Of a stretch of DNA of 64,000 nucleotides, positions 52,488-61,012 are shown in pieces. Position 1 is the stretch's first letter. Every line of letters starts with the position of its first letter. This DNA comes from Fodinibius sp051746985. Lineage in GTDB: Bacteria; Bacteroidota; Rhodothermia; Balneolales; Balneolaceae. The stretch is taken from the NCBI GenBank assembly GCA_051746985.1, contig JBNJFP010000001.1:88645-152644 (forward strand), read 5' to 3'. The translations under genes and the position numbers were made by a program. The notes beneath the pieces are model-generated. The model did no database searches and was not told the origin of the DNA. It saw nothing but the letters and a program-made list of their open reading frames with translations.

Positions 52488-55417
52488 TAATTCCGGGCTG
52501 TTAGCTTCTTTTCGAAATCAGGGCCCAACGGAATAGCCAACGAATCGGATGCAGCTTCTATATTCATTGACCGGTCACTTTCACCCAGCTGTTCAAGTAC
52601 GAAAACCAACTCCAACCTCGCCTCTAAATGAAAAGAGGTAATTGATAGCGCTTTTTGAAAAGCCTTTTTTGCCTTTTTATGGTTGTCCTTGGCCTGCGCT
52701 ATTTTCCCCTTTGTATAGGCAAACTCAGCCTGTTCTGAAGGAAAAACAATATTGACTTGCTCGATAATTTCTTCAGCCGCTTCAAAATCATTCAAGGCTA
52801 TCCAAAGCTGTGCTCCTCTAAGAGCTTCTTCTACACTTAAATCGTTAAATTCAATGGCCGATAATTTTTCCTGAGCGTTCTTATTTTGTTCACGCAGTAA
52901 ATAGACCTCAGCGGCCCGAAGCTGGTAATCGTCGCGTTCATTTTCCGCAGAGTCCAAAATGCGCTGGCCTTCAATAAGTACTGAAGAGGCTTCGTTTTCA
53001 CGGCCAGCCTCGATAAGCACATCCACATACATAAGTCTATACTGAAAATTTTGCGGGTTTTGCTCAATCAACGATTTAAAATAGGTTGCCGATTCTTCAG
53101 AATAGCCCAGAGAGCTACGCAGCTTGTAATAAAAAGCTTCGGCCTGTTCTTTCTGATCTTCCAGATAGGTAGATATTGCACGTGCTGAATCAACATAAGC
53201 ATTGGTCGCTTCTACAGCTTTCACAAGCTTGCCATATTCGAGATATCGCTCGCGCTGAGTGGTATTCAACACCGCCCGTTCGGCCAAATCTGTTTCCAGC
53301 CGGTCAACTTTTTTATAAAGAGAATCGATTTCGGTGATGGCAACCTCGAACGATTTTTTACGTTTTAATACCTGTAGGTGTATAATCTCGGCCTCACTCA
53401 TGTACACCGGACCATATTGGGGATCAAGACTCCTGGACTCATTAATTTTCTCAAAAGCACGCTCAAAATCTCCTTTCTTTGCTTCCCATTCTGCATATTC
53501 AAGTATGGCCGGAATATAATCGGGGCTGTAAGCAAGGGAGGTATCCAAATGAGCCTTTGCCACGGACGAATCTGAAGAACTTTGCGACAAGGCCAAATAG
53601 GTTTGGGCCCAGTTATTATTAAAAACCTCTTCGTTGCCATCCAGGTACTCTTGCTGTTTTGTTAAAAGCGAATCAAGAAAGTGATAGAAATCGGGATCTT
53701 GCTCCCTGATATACTCCCGTGTATTCATCGATTTATGATTTAGCGGATGCACTTTCTGCCCGGACAGCATTCCCGCATAGCCCTGGGCAAAAAATTCACT
53801 CTCGTTATTGGCCGCATAGTAATCCAAGGTGCGGTCATTTTCCATCGCTTTATGATATAAAGCACGGATGCGGCGATCTTCGCGATCCGTTAGAATACGC
53901 CCGTGGTACAGGTGGGCGTATTCATGTGCCAGCACATTCCGCTCGAGATGTGCTCCCCTTTCCAGGTATTCGATGCCCGTAGCCCCACTTCCTACGCCAC
54001 GGATATCCATCCACTGGCGATTGTCAAAGGTAGTTCCATATCGGAAAAAATTATTGTCCATAGCCTCGGCCAGATCTACATGTAACGGTGGAATAGCAAA
54101 ATCGGAACCAAATTTATTAATCATGGGCAGATATGCCTTGCTGGGACCAATTTGCTGGGCGATCATCTTTGTTACACGATCTCCGGGATAATAGCTTGCA
54201 TCGGGAAACACATCATAAAATACCGAACCAGAATCGGGTACAGAAGTTTGGGTTATAGAATCCTGCAGAGCTTTAAACTCTTCTAACTGCTCGAATTGAC
54301 GCTGTTTGATGACCGCTGCCAATCCATTATGGGCCGGTCCATAGTTCTTTTTGTGATCAAGTGCCTGCTCAAATGCTACCTCCGCAGAATCGAGGCGCGG
54401 TTTTCTATCCATATCATAGGCCATATAAAATATAGAACCGCGGGTCATCGCCGGATGCACTGATTTGGGATATTCCTGCTCTATTTTGTGCGTTCGCTTT
54501 ATAGCTTCGGAAACTTTCCCCGCAGCAAGAAGAGAATCACTTTTCAAAAGCTCTTTGGAGACGGAACTGTCTGTAGAATGAGTATAATCAGCATAAGTTA
54601 AATGGGTGTGCCCATTACCAAAATGCCAGTGTGTTAGGTAATGCTGGGGATTAATTTCCAGCGCGAAATTCCATTGATTTGCCATATCCGGAAGCTGAGT
54701 AGCATCGCCCTCACGCCAAATAGCGTATCCATAATAGTAGCGGGCATCCGCATCAAAAGGATTCCGCTCCAAAGCCTTTCGTAAAGAAGCTTTAGCCTGA
54801 TCAGGTTGCTGTAGCCAAAAGTGAACCTCCGACGCCAAAACGTATCCCGCAGCCCGCTCATCATCCCATTTTTGCACCCGTTTTGCCCATTCCATAGCCC
54901 GCTCATAATCTTGCTGTAACAAGGCAACAGTACCGCGAATTATCCCTGCATCGGGATTATCAGAATATCCCTCCAAGAGCTGTTTCGCTATCTGGTCGGC
55001 CTCATCGAGCCGCCACGCCTGAATATCCAGCTCTGCCTGTAACCGGTTTGCCTCTGGATTATCGGAATTGGCCTCAAGAAGCTCTTTAACAATTTTTTGG
55101 GCTTTCTGATACTGGTGCTGCTTAATCAAAAGCTGAGCTTCAACAACTTTATACTCAGCCGAATCAGAACGATCCTCATCTGTATCCAGAAACTTATTGG
55201 CATCATCCCACGATCCAAGCTCAATAAGCTTTTTAATTCCCTCAGCATTGGGATTATCACGAAGCCGATCTAACGTCAAATTGCGCTGTTCCTCAAGATA
55301 CTTTTTGGCTTCTTTGGTATCATCAATATCTACAACGTTGTCACCGGCAACATTTAGCAATCCAATGCCAAGAAGAAGACCCAATACATAGATAAGCCGA
55401 GATTTCATCATCACCAT
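52484..55417 (-). CDS. Exported TPR protein with embedded HExxH metallopeptidase motif
   Basis: 977 residues. Signal peptide (about 1-25), TPR repeats at about 60-350 (AEYKVVEAQLLIKQHQYQKA; YVLASEVHFWLQQPDQAKAS) and again at about 620-960. Between them, LAHEYAHLYHGR is a zinc HExxH motif (His498, His502), followed 37-39 residues later by NNESEFFAQGYAGM, whose Glu539 or Glu541 would be the third ligand as in gluzincins. It may be a periplasmic protease or a protease-like scaffold. No named family was recognised. Converges with the SPOR gene. Confidence 0.75.
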   Translation of the reverse strand: MVMMKSRLIYVLGLLLGIGLLNVAGDNVVDIDDTKEAKKYLEEQRNLTLDRLRDNPNAEGIKKLIELGSWDDANKFLDTDEDRSDSAEYKVVEAQLLIKQHQYQKAQKIVKELLEANSDNPEANRLQAELDIQAWRLDEADQIAKQLLEGYSDNPDAGIIRGTVALLQQDYERAMEWAKRVQKWDDERAAGYVLASEVHFWLQQPDQAKASLRKALERNPFDADARYYYGYAIWREGDATQLPDMANQWNFALEINPQHYLTHWHFGNGHTHLTYADYTHSTDSSVSKELLKSDSLLAAGKVSEAIKRTHKIEQEYPKSVHPAMTRGSIFYMAYDMDRKPRLDSAEVAFEQALDHKKNYGPAHNGLAAVIKQRQFEQLEEFKALQDSITQTSVPDSGSVFYDVFPDASYYPGDRVTKMIAQQIGPSKAYLPMINKFGSDFAIPPLHVDLAEAMDNNFFRYGTTFDNRQWMDIRGVGSGATGIEYLERGAHLERNVLAHEYAHLYHGRILTDREDRRIRALYHKAMENDRTLDYYAANNESEFFAQGYAGMLSGQKVHPLNHKSMNTREYIREQDPDFYHFLDSLLTKQQEYLDGNEEVFNNNWAQTYLALSQSSSDSSVAKAHLDTSLAYSPDYIPAILEYAEWEAKKGDFERAFEKINESRSLDPQYGPVYMSEAEIIHLQVLKRKKSFEVAITEIDSLYKKVDRLETDLAERAVLNTTQRERYLEYGKLVKAVEATNAYVDSARAISTYLEDQKEQAEAFYYKLRSSLGYSEESATYFKSLIEQNPQNFQYRLMYVDVLIEAGRENEASSVLIEGQRILDSAENERDDYQLRAAEVYLLREQNKNAQEKLSAIEFNDLSVEEALRGAQLWIALNDFEAAEEIIEQVNIVFPSEQAEFAYTKGKIAQAKDNHKKAKKAFQKALSITSFHLEARLELVFVLEQLGESDRSMNIEAASDSLAIPLGPDFEKKLTARNY

Positions 55418-55510
55418 TCATTTTTGATTTAGGTGATTATGAAACCAATTATGATGACGGAAAGCAAGAGGCTATAACATCACTTAACAACTTATAAATG
55501 ACGACCTTTT

Positions 55511-56605
55511 CTATACGTTAAAACGGAACAGCATGACATCTCCATCCTGAACAACATAATCCTTGCCCTCCTGACGCATTTCTCCCGCATCTTTAACCGC
55601 TTTTTCAGATCCTAACTCTTTATAGGTTTCATAACTGACGGTCTCGGCACGGATAAATCCACGCTCAAAATCACTGTGGATAACCCCGGCCGCTTCTGGA
55701 GCCTTGGCCCCTTTTCTTACGGTCCATGCCCGAGTTTCTTTCGGACCGGTAGTAAAATAGGTGATGAGCCCAAGCTCTTTATAGGCAGCCTGAATCAAGC
55801 GTTCAAGGCCAGCGCTTTCTACGCCCAATTCTTCCAGGAACATAGCTCGCTCCTCTTCATCGAGCTCGGCAATCTCTTCCTCTATCTTAGCACAAAAAGT
55901 AACAACCTCATCATCAAATTCAGCAGCAATCTCTTTAACCTCATCCACCCATTGATTGCCAGAGTCCAGATCATCCTCAGAAACATTGCATGCATACAAC
56001 ACCGGCTTATCAGAAAGTAAAAACAGCTCTCGATAGGCCTCTCGCTCCTCCTTACCGGCCTCGAACGTGCGTGCGGCATTCCCCACTTCAAGATGCTCTT
56101 TCAACCGTTCTACAATATCAAGCTTTTGGAGCGTCTCCTTCTCCCCGCTTTTAGCCTCTTTTTTAAGTTTTTCATATCGCTTTTCAACCGTTTCGAGATC
56201 TTTAAGAATAAGCTCGTCCTCAATGATATGAATATCACGGGTGGGATTGACATCCCCTTCAACATGAATAACATTTTCATCGTCGAAACAGCGCACGACG
56301 TGGACAATCAGATCCACTTCGCGAATATGAGATAAAAAGGCGTTGCCTTTTCCCTTTCCTTCTGATGCTCCCTTCACCAGACCGGCGATATCTACAAATT
56401 CCACACTCGTCGGTATTTTTTCCTCCGAGCCTACAATATCGTAAAGCGTATTCAGGCGCTCATCCGGAACAGGCACAACGCCAATATTGGGATCTATGGT
56501 ACAAAATGGGAAGTTGGCCGCATCAGCTCCGGCATCACTCAGTGCATTAAACAAAGTGGACTTTCCAACATTCGGAAGTCCCACGATTCCACAACGTAAA
56601 CTCAT
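55511..56605 (-). CDS. ychF: Redox-regulated ribosome-binding ATPase
   Basis: 364-residue Obg-family P-loop protein that binds ribosomes and prefers ATP. P-loop GLPNVGKSTLFNAL (about 7-20), G3 VDIAGLVKGASEG, the NVSEDD segment in place of NKxD, and a C-terminal TGS domain (about 280-363) with GDVMLFRFNV. Last of the nusB-phosphatase-ychF group on the minus strand. Confidence 0.95.
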   Translation of the reverse strand: MSLRCGIVGLPNVGKSTLFNALSDAGADAANFPFCTIDPNIGVVPVPDERLNTLYDIVGSEEKIPTSVEFVDIAGLVKGASEGKGKGNAFLSHIREVDLIVHVVRCFDDENVIHVEGDVNPTRDIHIIEDELILKDLETVEKRYEKLKKEAKSGEKETLQKLDIVERLKEHLEVGNAARTFEAGKEEREAYRELFLLSDKPVLYACNVSEDDLDSGNQWVDEVKEIAAEFDDEVVTFCAKIEEEIAELDEEERAMFLEELGVESAGLERLIQAAYKELGLITYFTTGPKETRAWTVRKGAKAPEAAGVIHSDFERGFIRAETVSYETYKELGSEKAVKDAGEMRQEGKDYVVQDGDVMLFRFNV

Positions 56606-56638
56606 GTATAAAAAAGATTATAAGTTTAAATAAATCAG

Positions 56639-57304
56639 TTAATCAAGTGCAGTTTGGTGAACAAATTTCTCTTCGGGCAGTAACACAGCCGTTAGTTTTC
56701 CATATCCAATGCGGTCGAAAACACAACCAGTATCAATGCCAATCATGTTATCTTTTTGGATGGGTTTGGGACGAGGGGTATGTCCAAAGATGACCGTTTT
56801 CTCCCAAGGGGTTTCAAAAGCATTAAGGTGAGAACGCTCCCACAAAAACTCTTGTACTTCGCTATCATTTTCAATGCTTTCGGCGATCGTTTTGGCTGGT
56901 GATAATCCCGCATGAACAAAAAAGTATTCGTCCGTTTGGTAGAATAAGCGAGTATTCTCGTAAAATTCCTGATGTGATTCTGGAAGAACAACGACATCGC
57001 TATTCCCGTTATAGGATTGCAAAGTCGCCCGACCTCCATTCATCATCCACATGCTCTTTTCGCCATTATTTAAAGCATCAAGGAGCATTTGTTCATGATT
57101 GCCCCGTAAAAATATACAATCCACTTTTTCTTTAAACTCCAGCAGGTAGTCAACCACTTTTTTAGAGGCCGGCCCCCGATCAATATAATCACCAACGAAG
57201 ACGAATTGCCGATCGTAATACGGCTCCAGCTTTTGCAGAAGCGCAACCATGGTGTTGTAACATCCATGAATATCTCCAATAGCTATAAACTTTTGATTGC
57301 TCAC
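56639..57304 (-). CDS. PPP-like serine/threonine or diadenosine-tetraphosphate phosphatase
   Basis: 221-residue metallophosphoesterase. PPP-family motifs in order: GDIHGCYNTM (residues 8-17), VGDYIDRGPASKK, LRGNHEQMLLDAL, FVHAGLSPAKT, VIFGHTPRPKP, IGIDTGCVF. This is the bacterial PrpE/ApaH-like group; substrate not fixed. It lies 11 bases after nusB and 33 before ychF. Confidence 0.9.
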   Translation of the reverse strand: MSNQKFIAIGDIHGCYNTMVALLQKLEPYYDRQFVFVGDYIDRGPASKKVVDYLLEFKEKVDCIFLRGNHEQMLLDALNNGEKSMWMMNGGRATLQSYNGNSDVVVLPESHQEFYENTRLFYQTDEYFFVHAGLSPAKTIAESIENDSEVQEFLWERSHLNAFETPWEKTVIFGHTPRPKPIQKDNMIGIDTGCVFDRIGYGKLTAVLLPEEKFVHQTALD

Positions 57305-57315
57305 AATACTTAAGT

Positions 57316-57780
57316 TTAGGAATTAAAGGAGGACTCAATCAATCCACGTCCTTTTTTATTTATACGACCGTCGCTTTGAAGTTGCTGAAGCGCAGAATCA
57401 AGAATCCCATTTATGAAATTGCCGGACTTTTTAGTGGAGAATTTTTTGGCAATTTCAATAGCCTCATTGATGGATACTTTCGTAGGAATTTGTTCGTAAA
57501 ACAGGAACTCAGCAATAACGATACGCAAGAGCTGTCGATCTATGGTATTGAGTCGATCCAGTCGCCAGTTGTTTAGGTGTCGCTGAATGATCTCGTCAAT
57601 CTCATCCTGATTATTTACGATTTTAAGAAACAGGCGTTCCGCAAATTTAAATGTCTCGGTATCATTAGATAAACGGGATTTAATAACCGATTGAATAATA
57701 TCTGACCACTGTCCCTTACCGATATCATTCGCATACAGCGCTTGCAAAACTGTTTCTCGTGCTTCTCTACGTTGAGCCAT
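57316..57780 (-). CDS. nusB: Transcription antitermination factor NusB
   Basis: 154 residues, full length. All-helical NusB fold: RREARETVLQALYANDIGKG near the start, WRLDRLNTIDRQLLRIVIAE and VSINEAIEIAKKFSTKKSGN, then FINGILDSALQQL. Binds boxA RNA with NusE (S10) during rRNA transcription. First of three minus-strand genes. Confidence 0.95.
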   Translation of the reverse strand: MAQRREARETVLQALYANDIGKGQWSDIIQSVIKSRLSNDTETFKFAERLFLKIVNNQDEIDEIIQRHLNNWRLDRLNTIDRQLLRIVIAEFLFYEQIPTKVSINEAIEIAKKFSTKKSGNFINGILDSALQQLQSDGRINKKGRGLIESSFNS

Positions 57781-57883
57781 TTTTAATAGGTATAACTAAA
57801 CTTTTTTGAATCAATAAAAATACAAAACCTCTTATATAGCTAAAAGAAAATGAATTCGATTTATTCCGATTTCGTATCCAAAA

Positions 57884-57923
57884 TAAAAAAGCCCGTTATA
57901 CCCTTTTGGCGGGCAACAGGCTT
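57884..57923 (-). terminator. Terminator after tRNA-Val
   Basis: On the minus strand AAGCCTGTT...AACGGGCTT (57923-57915, 57897-57889) with an inner CCC/GGG pair, followed by a T run (57890-57885). It ends five bases past the tRNA. Confidence 0.8.
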
Positions 57924-57927
57924 TAAG

Positions 57928-58002
57928 TGGGTGCTGCTGGATTCGAACCAGCGACCTCTACCGTGTCGGGGTAGCGCTCTAAACCAACTGAGCTAAGCAC
58001 CC
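57928..58002 (-). tRNA. tRNA-Val (anticodon GAC) with C33
   Basis: 75 bases folding into a normal cloverleaf: acceptor GGGTGCT/AGCACCC, D stem GCTC/GAGC, anticodon stem CTACC/GGTAG, T arm GCTGG-TTCGAAT-CCAGC, discriminator A. The anticodon loop reads CCGACAC, so anticodon GAC (Val) but with C at positions 32 and 33 instead of the near-universal U33. CCA is not encoded. Confidence 0.85.
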
Positions 58003-58213
58003 AAAAGTAATGACTGTCCATAAAATCAAGAGCGCTAAATATACATATCTTTTGGTCAGGATAGCAACAATGATTACTTAAAAATATTCAACCCGGCATT
58101 TGAACAATTCCATCTATGATCACCCCAACTTGAAAAGTACCTCACGTTTATACTTATTGCCTTATTCGGAAAATTATTCTTAGCTACCACAAGCACTTTA
58201 AAATAGTTTACCA

Positions 58214-59134
58214 TTGATATTCTCACTGACTAAGAATCCATTGTTGCTTTACTTATTGCTGATGACGTTGCCTCTCTCCTGCCAAATGAAGGACTCTTCT
58301 CAAATGAGTGAAAGTCAGCAACAGGAAATCGAAGAAGAGTACAATTCGCTGCAAAATAGTTTTTCTAAATTGATGGATGCCTACAAAAATCATCCTGATT
58401 CCCTGACATCAGTAATGCAGTATTTGTATTCACAGATGCAATCAATGCATCAGCAGCTTGATGAAAATCATCATCACATGATGAGAAATCATCAACATGG
58501 AAATATGAGTCGAGGTAGTGAGGACAATAACTATACCGGCCAGCAAATGCACCTACAAATGCAGAATAATATAACGGCTGAATGGTATAACCAGATGATT
58601 GGCTTTCACAAAGAAATGAGAGAAATGCACTCTGAAATGGGACATCAATCCATGGCAGAACTTCATCAGGTAATTAAACAAAGATATCAAAAACTGATGA
58701 GTATGGTACCTCGAATAAATCAATCGGATGACACTCCATCGAATACGTCCGGCGATCCCAAAATTTTAAACGGCAAGGGGTTATATTCTCAAAATTGTGC
58801 TTCCTGTCATGGAGAAAATGGCCAGGGACTGGGTAACAGTTTTCCTCCCGTTACTAATACCGAGTGGATCACCCGAGATAAATCGGTACCTGTGCGCGTT
58901 ATTCGGGATGGGCTTGCCGGAAAAATTGATGTTCGTGGCTCAAGCTATGATGGAAATATGCCGGCTTTCAAGGCTCGCTTAAGCAATGCAGAAATTGCAG
59001 CAATACTTAATTATTTGCGGGATCAAAGTGAGGGGGATCATCCTCAAGTTACGCAAGATGAAATCATTGAAATTGGCAACAGAAATAGTAATCGAACGGC
59101 TCCCTGGAGCCCGGAAGAATTAATAGCAGAATAA
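58214..59134 (+). CDS. Met/His-rich lipoprotein with C-terminal cytochrome c domain
   Basis: 306 residues from a TTG start. Lipoprotein signal with lipobox LPLSC at about 19-23. The region about 70-145 is rich in Met and His (QQLDENHHHMMRNHQHGNMS, EMREMHSEMGHQSMAELHQ), a pattern seen in copper-binding proteins. The C-terminal 110 residues are a class I cytochrome c with heme motif NCASCHGENGQG (CxxCH) and axial Met in DGNMPAFKARLS. Likely an envelope electron carrier; partner unknown. Confidence 0.85.
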   Translation: MIFSLTKNPLLLYLLLMTLPLSCQMKDSSQMSESQQQEIEEEYNSLQNSFSKLMDAYKNHPDSLTSVMQYLYSQMQSMHQQLDENHHHMMRNHQHGNMSRGSEDNNYTGQQMHLQMQNNITAEWYNQMIGFHKEMREMHSEMGHQSMAELHQVIKQRYQKLMSMVPRINQSDDTPSNTSGDPKILNGKGLYSQNCASCHGENGQGLGNSFPPVTNTEWITRDKSVPVRVIRDGLAGKIDVRGSSYDGNMPAFKARLSNAEIAAILNYLRDQSEGDHPQVTQDEIIEIGNRNSNRTAPWSPEELIAE

Positions 59135-59152
59135 ATTTTCATTATAAAAATA

Positions 59153-59180
59153 AAAGCCGCACCTTTCACAGTACGGCTTT
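59153..59180. terminator. Convergent hairpin terminator
   Basis: Arms AAAGCCG (59153-59159) and CGGCTTT (59174-59180). On the minus strand a T-rich stretch follows, so it serves the MarR gene best. A second 8-base hairpin (59192-59199, 59209-59216) lies beside it. Confidence 0.65.
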
Positions 59181-59278
59181 CGTTAGGGATACACAGTAGT
59201 TGGTTAAGCTACTGTGATTTGGTTAGGATATTCTGTTTTAAAATCATTTCAATTGCATCCTTTGGTTAATGCCAGTTT

Positions 59279-59293
59279 GTTGATATAATCAAC
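59279..59293. promoter_or_regulatory. Palindrome at the 3' end of the MarR gene
   Basis: GTTGATATAATCAAC, one base different from the copy at 59788-59802. It overlaps the MarR gene stop codon (59289-59291). Confidence 0.6.
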
Positions 59294-59753
59294 TGTTGTC
59301 TGAAATAAGATAGTTATACATATTAGATAACGTCTTCTGGAAGTCTTTTATTTCAATATTTTCTGATTCTTGCATAAGCTCTTGGTCAATTTCTTGATCA
59401 ATTTCACGGGCCTTTTCCAACTCGATCATTCCCGGTTTGGTAACCAGCAACAACTTTCTCCTTTTATCCTTCCTGTCCGTCACTCGGGTCACAAAATGTT
59501 TTTCCTCAAGACTATCAATATGTCGTAGTACGGCTGATTTATCTCGATCTACAATCTCTGCCAAGTCCTGTAAAATAAGCCCATCCTCATTGTCTAAAAT
59601 GTTGAGGATAAAATACTGTTCGATCGTAAGGTTTACACCTTTGGCAGCAAACCTTTTGCTTAAATTCCGGATTATCTCCTTTACTACATACGCCATTCTG
59701 CAACCGGTTGTGTGACAATAAAGATCTTTTTTTAGACGCATATAAATAATCAC
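59289..59753 (-). CDS. MarR-family transcriptional regulator
   Basis: 154 residues, or fewer if a later ATG is used (59741 or 59696). Winged helix: LTIEQYFILNILDNEDGLIL, LAEIVDRDKSAVLRHIDSLE, then the wing VTRVTDRKDKRRKLLLVTKP. It is flanked by two copies of one palindrome, the upstream one overlapping its own promoter, so autorepression is likely. The ligand is not evident. The neighbouring cytochrome gene is a possible target. Confidence 0.9.
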   Translation of the reverse strand: MIIYMRLKKDLYCHTTGCRMAYVVKEIIRNLSKRFAAKGVNLTIEQYFILNILDNEDGLILQDLAEIVDRDKSAVLRHIDSLEEKHFVTRVTDRKDKRRKLLLVTKPGMIELEKAREIDQEIDQELMQESENIEIKDFQKTLSNMYNYLISDNS

Positions 59754-59769
59754 TTGCTATTCGTGTGGC

Positions 59770-59804
59770 TAAAGATACCACTATTTAGTTGATATAGTCA
59801 ACAA
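59770..59804 (-). promoter_or_regulatory. MarR gene promoter overlapped by operator palindrome
   Basis: On the minus strand TTG (within 59799-59801), 21-base spacer, TATCTTTA (59777-59770), one mismatch from TAnnTTTG. Palindrome GTTGATATAGTCAAC (59788-59802) covers the upstream element. Confidence 0.6.
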
Positions 59805-59938
59805 CTTAAATAAAGTAACATTTTGTTTAACGTTATTTTGCAATTAATCGCAACATTTTTAAAAGACTGTACTAACCGCTTTTGAGGGGGCGTAATCCCA
59901 AAAAGAGATCTTAAATTATACTGACCTCATCATAAGGG

Positions 59939-60982
59939 TCATTGATTTTTATAATGAACAGTAGGAAGGTCTTTGATGAGCTTAGCACTTGCCTCGGGGG
60001 TAATATCGCGTTGAGGCGTCCCGAGCATTTCGTATCCCACCCTGAATTTCTTCACCGTGGCCGAGCGTAGCAATGGCGGATAAAAATGCATATGAAAGTG
60101 CCACTCGGGATGCTCTTTCCCATCGGTAGGTGCAGGATGAAATCCTGCGGAATACGGAAATGAGACCTCAAAAATGTTGTCGTATCTCACGGTAATCTGT
60201 TTTACGATATCAGCCAACGCATCTTTTTCTTCGTCGGTCATTTGATCAAATCCACCGAATGGGCGGCGACTTATCAATAATGTCTCAAACGGCCAAAACG
60301 CCCAATATGGTACTAAAACCACAAAATGCTCATTGGAAACAACAACCCGTTCATCAACCTCAAGCTCTAAATCCAAATAATCAGAAAGCAACGTATTGCC
60401 GTGCTTTTTGTAATAAGAAATCTGTTGCTTCAGCTCTTTGGAGGGTTCATCAGGTATCGTCTGTTGTGCCCAAATTTGTCCGTGCGGATGGGGATTGCTG
60501 CATCCCATTATTTCGCCCTTGTTCTCAAAAATTTGCACGTAATTAATATAATCCCGACTGCCCAGCTGCACATATTCAGTCACCCACAGATCAACCACAT
60601 CCCGAATTTGGGACAGCTCCATTTCGGGCAGCGTCAAGTCGTGTCGCGGAGAAAAACAGATCACCCGACAAATACCCTTCTCCCCTTTGGCCACCAACAA
60701 ATCATTCGTATTAACTTCTTCGGAAGGCACATCGGGTTTTAGCGCACTAAAATCGTTGGTAAACACAAAAGTGGAATCATACTCAGGATTGCTGGCATCA
60801 CCAGCCCGATCATTGCCGGGACACAAGTAGCACCCCGGATCATATTCCGGCTTCTCATCGCCCGGCGTTTCTTCCTCCTGTCCCTGCCATGGACGCTTGG
60901 CGCGGTGCGGTGAAACCTGAACCCATTCTCCGGTTAACGGATTTCGTCTGCGATGTGAGTGATTATTGAGATCTAAAGACAT
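59939..60982 (-). CDS. galT: Galactose-1-phosphate uridylyltransferase
   Basis: Leloir pathway: exchanges UMP between UDP-glucose and galactose-1-phosphate. 347 residues. N-terminal HRRRNPLTGEWVQVSPHRAK, zinc Cys in PGCYLCPGNDRAG, active-site CSNPHPHGQIWAQ (His-Pro-His), and C-terminal HMHFYPPLLRSATVKKFRVG, AGYEMLGTPQRDITPE-like region (GYEMLGTPQRDITPE). Last gene of the minus-strand galactose operon, 30 bases after galK. Confidence 0.95.
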   Translation of the reverse strand: MSLDLNNHSHRRRNPLTGEWVQVSPHRAKRPWQGQEEETPGDEKPEYDPGCYLCPGNDRAGDASNPEYDSTFVFTNDFSALKPDVPSEEVNTNDLLVAKGEKGICRVICFSPRHDLTLPEMELSQIRDVVDLWVTEYVQLGSRDYINYVQIFENKGEIMGCSNPHPHGQIWAQQTIPDEPSKELKQQISYYKKHGNTLLSDYLDLELEVDERVVVSNEHFVVLVPYWAFWPFETLLISRRPFGGFDQMTDEEKDALADIVKQITVRYDNIFEVSFPYSAGFHPAPTDGKEHPEWHFHMHFYPPLLRSATVKKFRVGYEMLGTPQRDITPEASAKLIKDLPTVHYKNQ

Positions 60983-61012
60983 TTTACAGTAGCTTAAATT
61001 AGGATCAACAAG

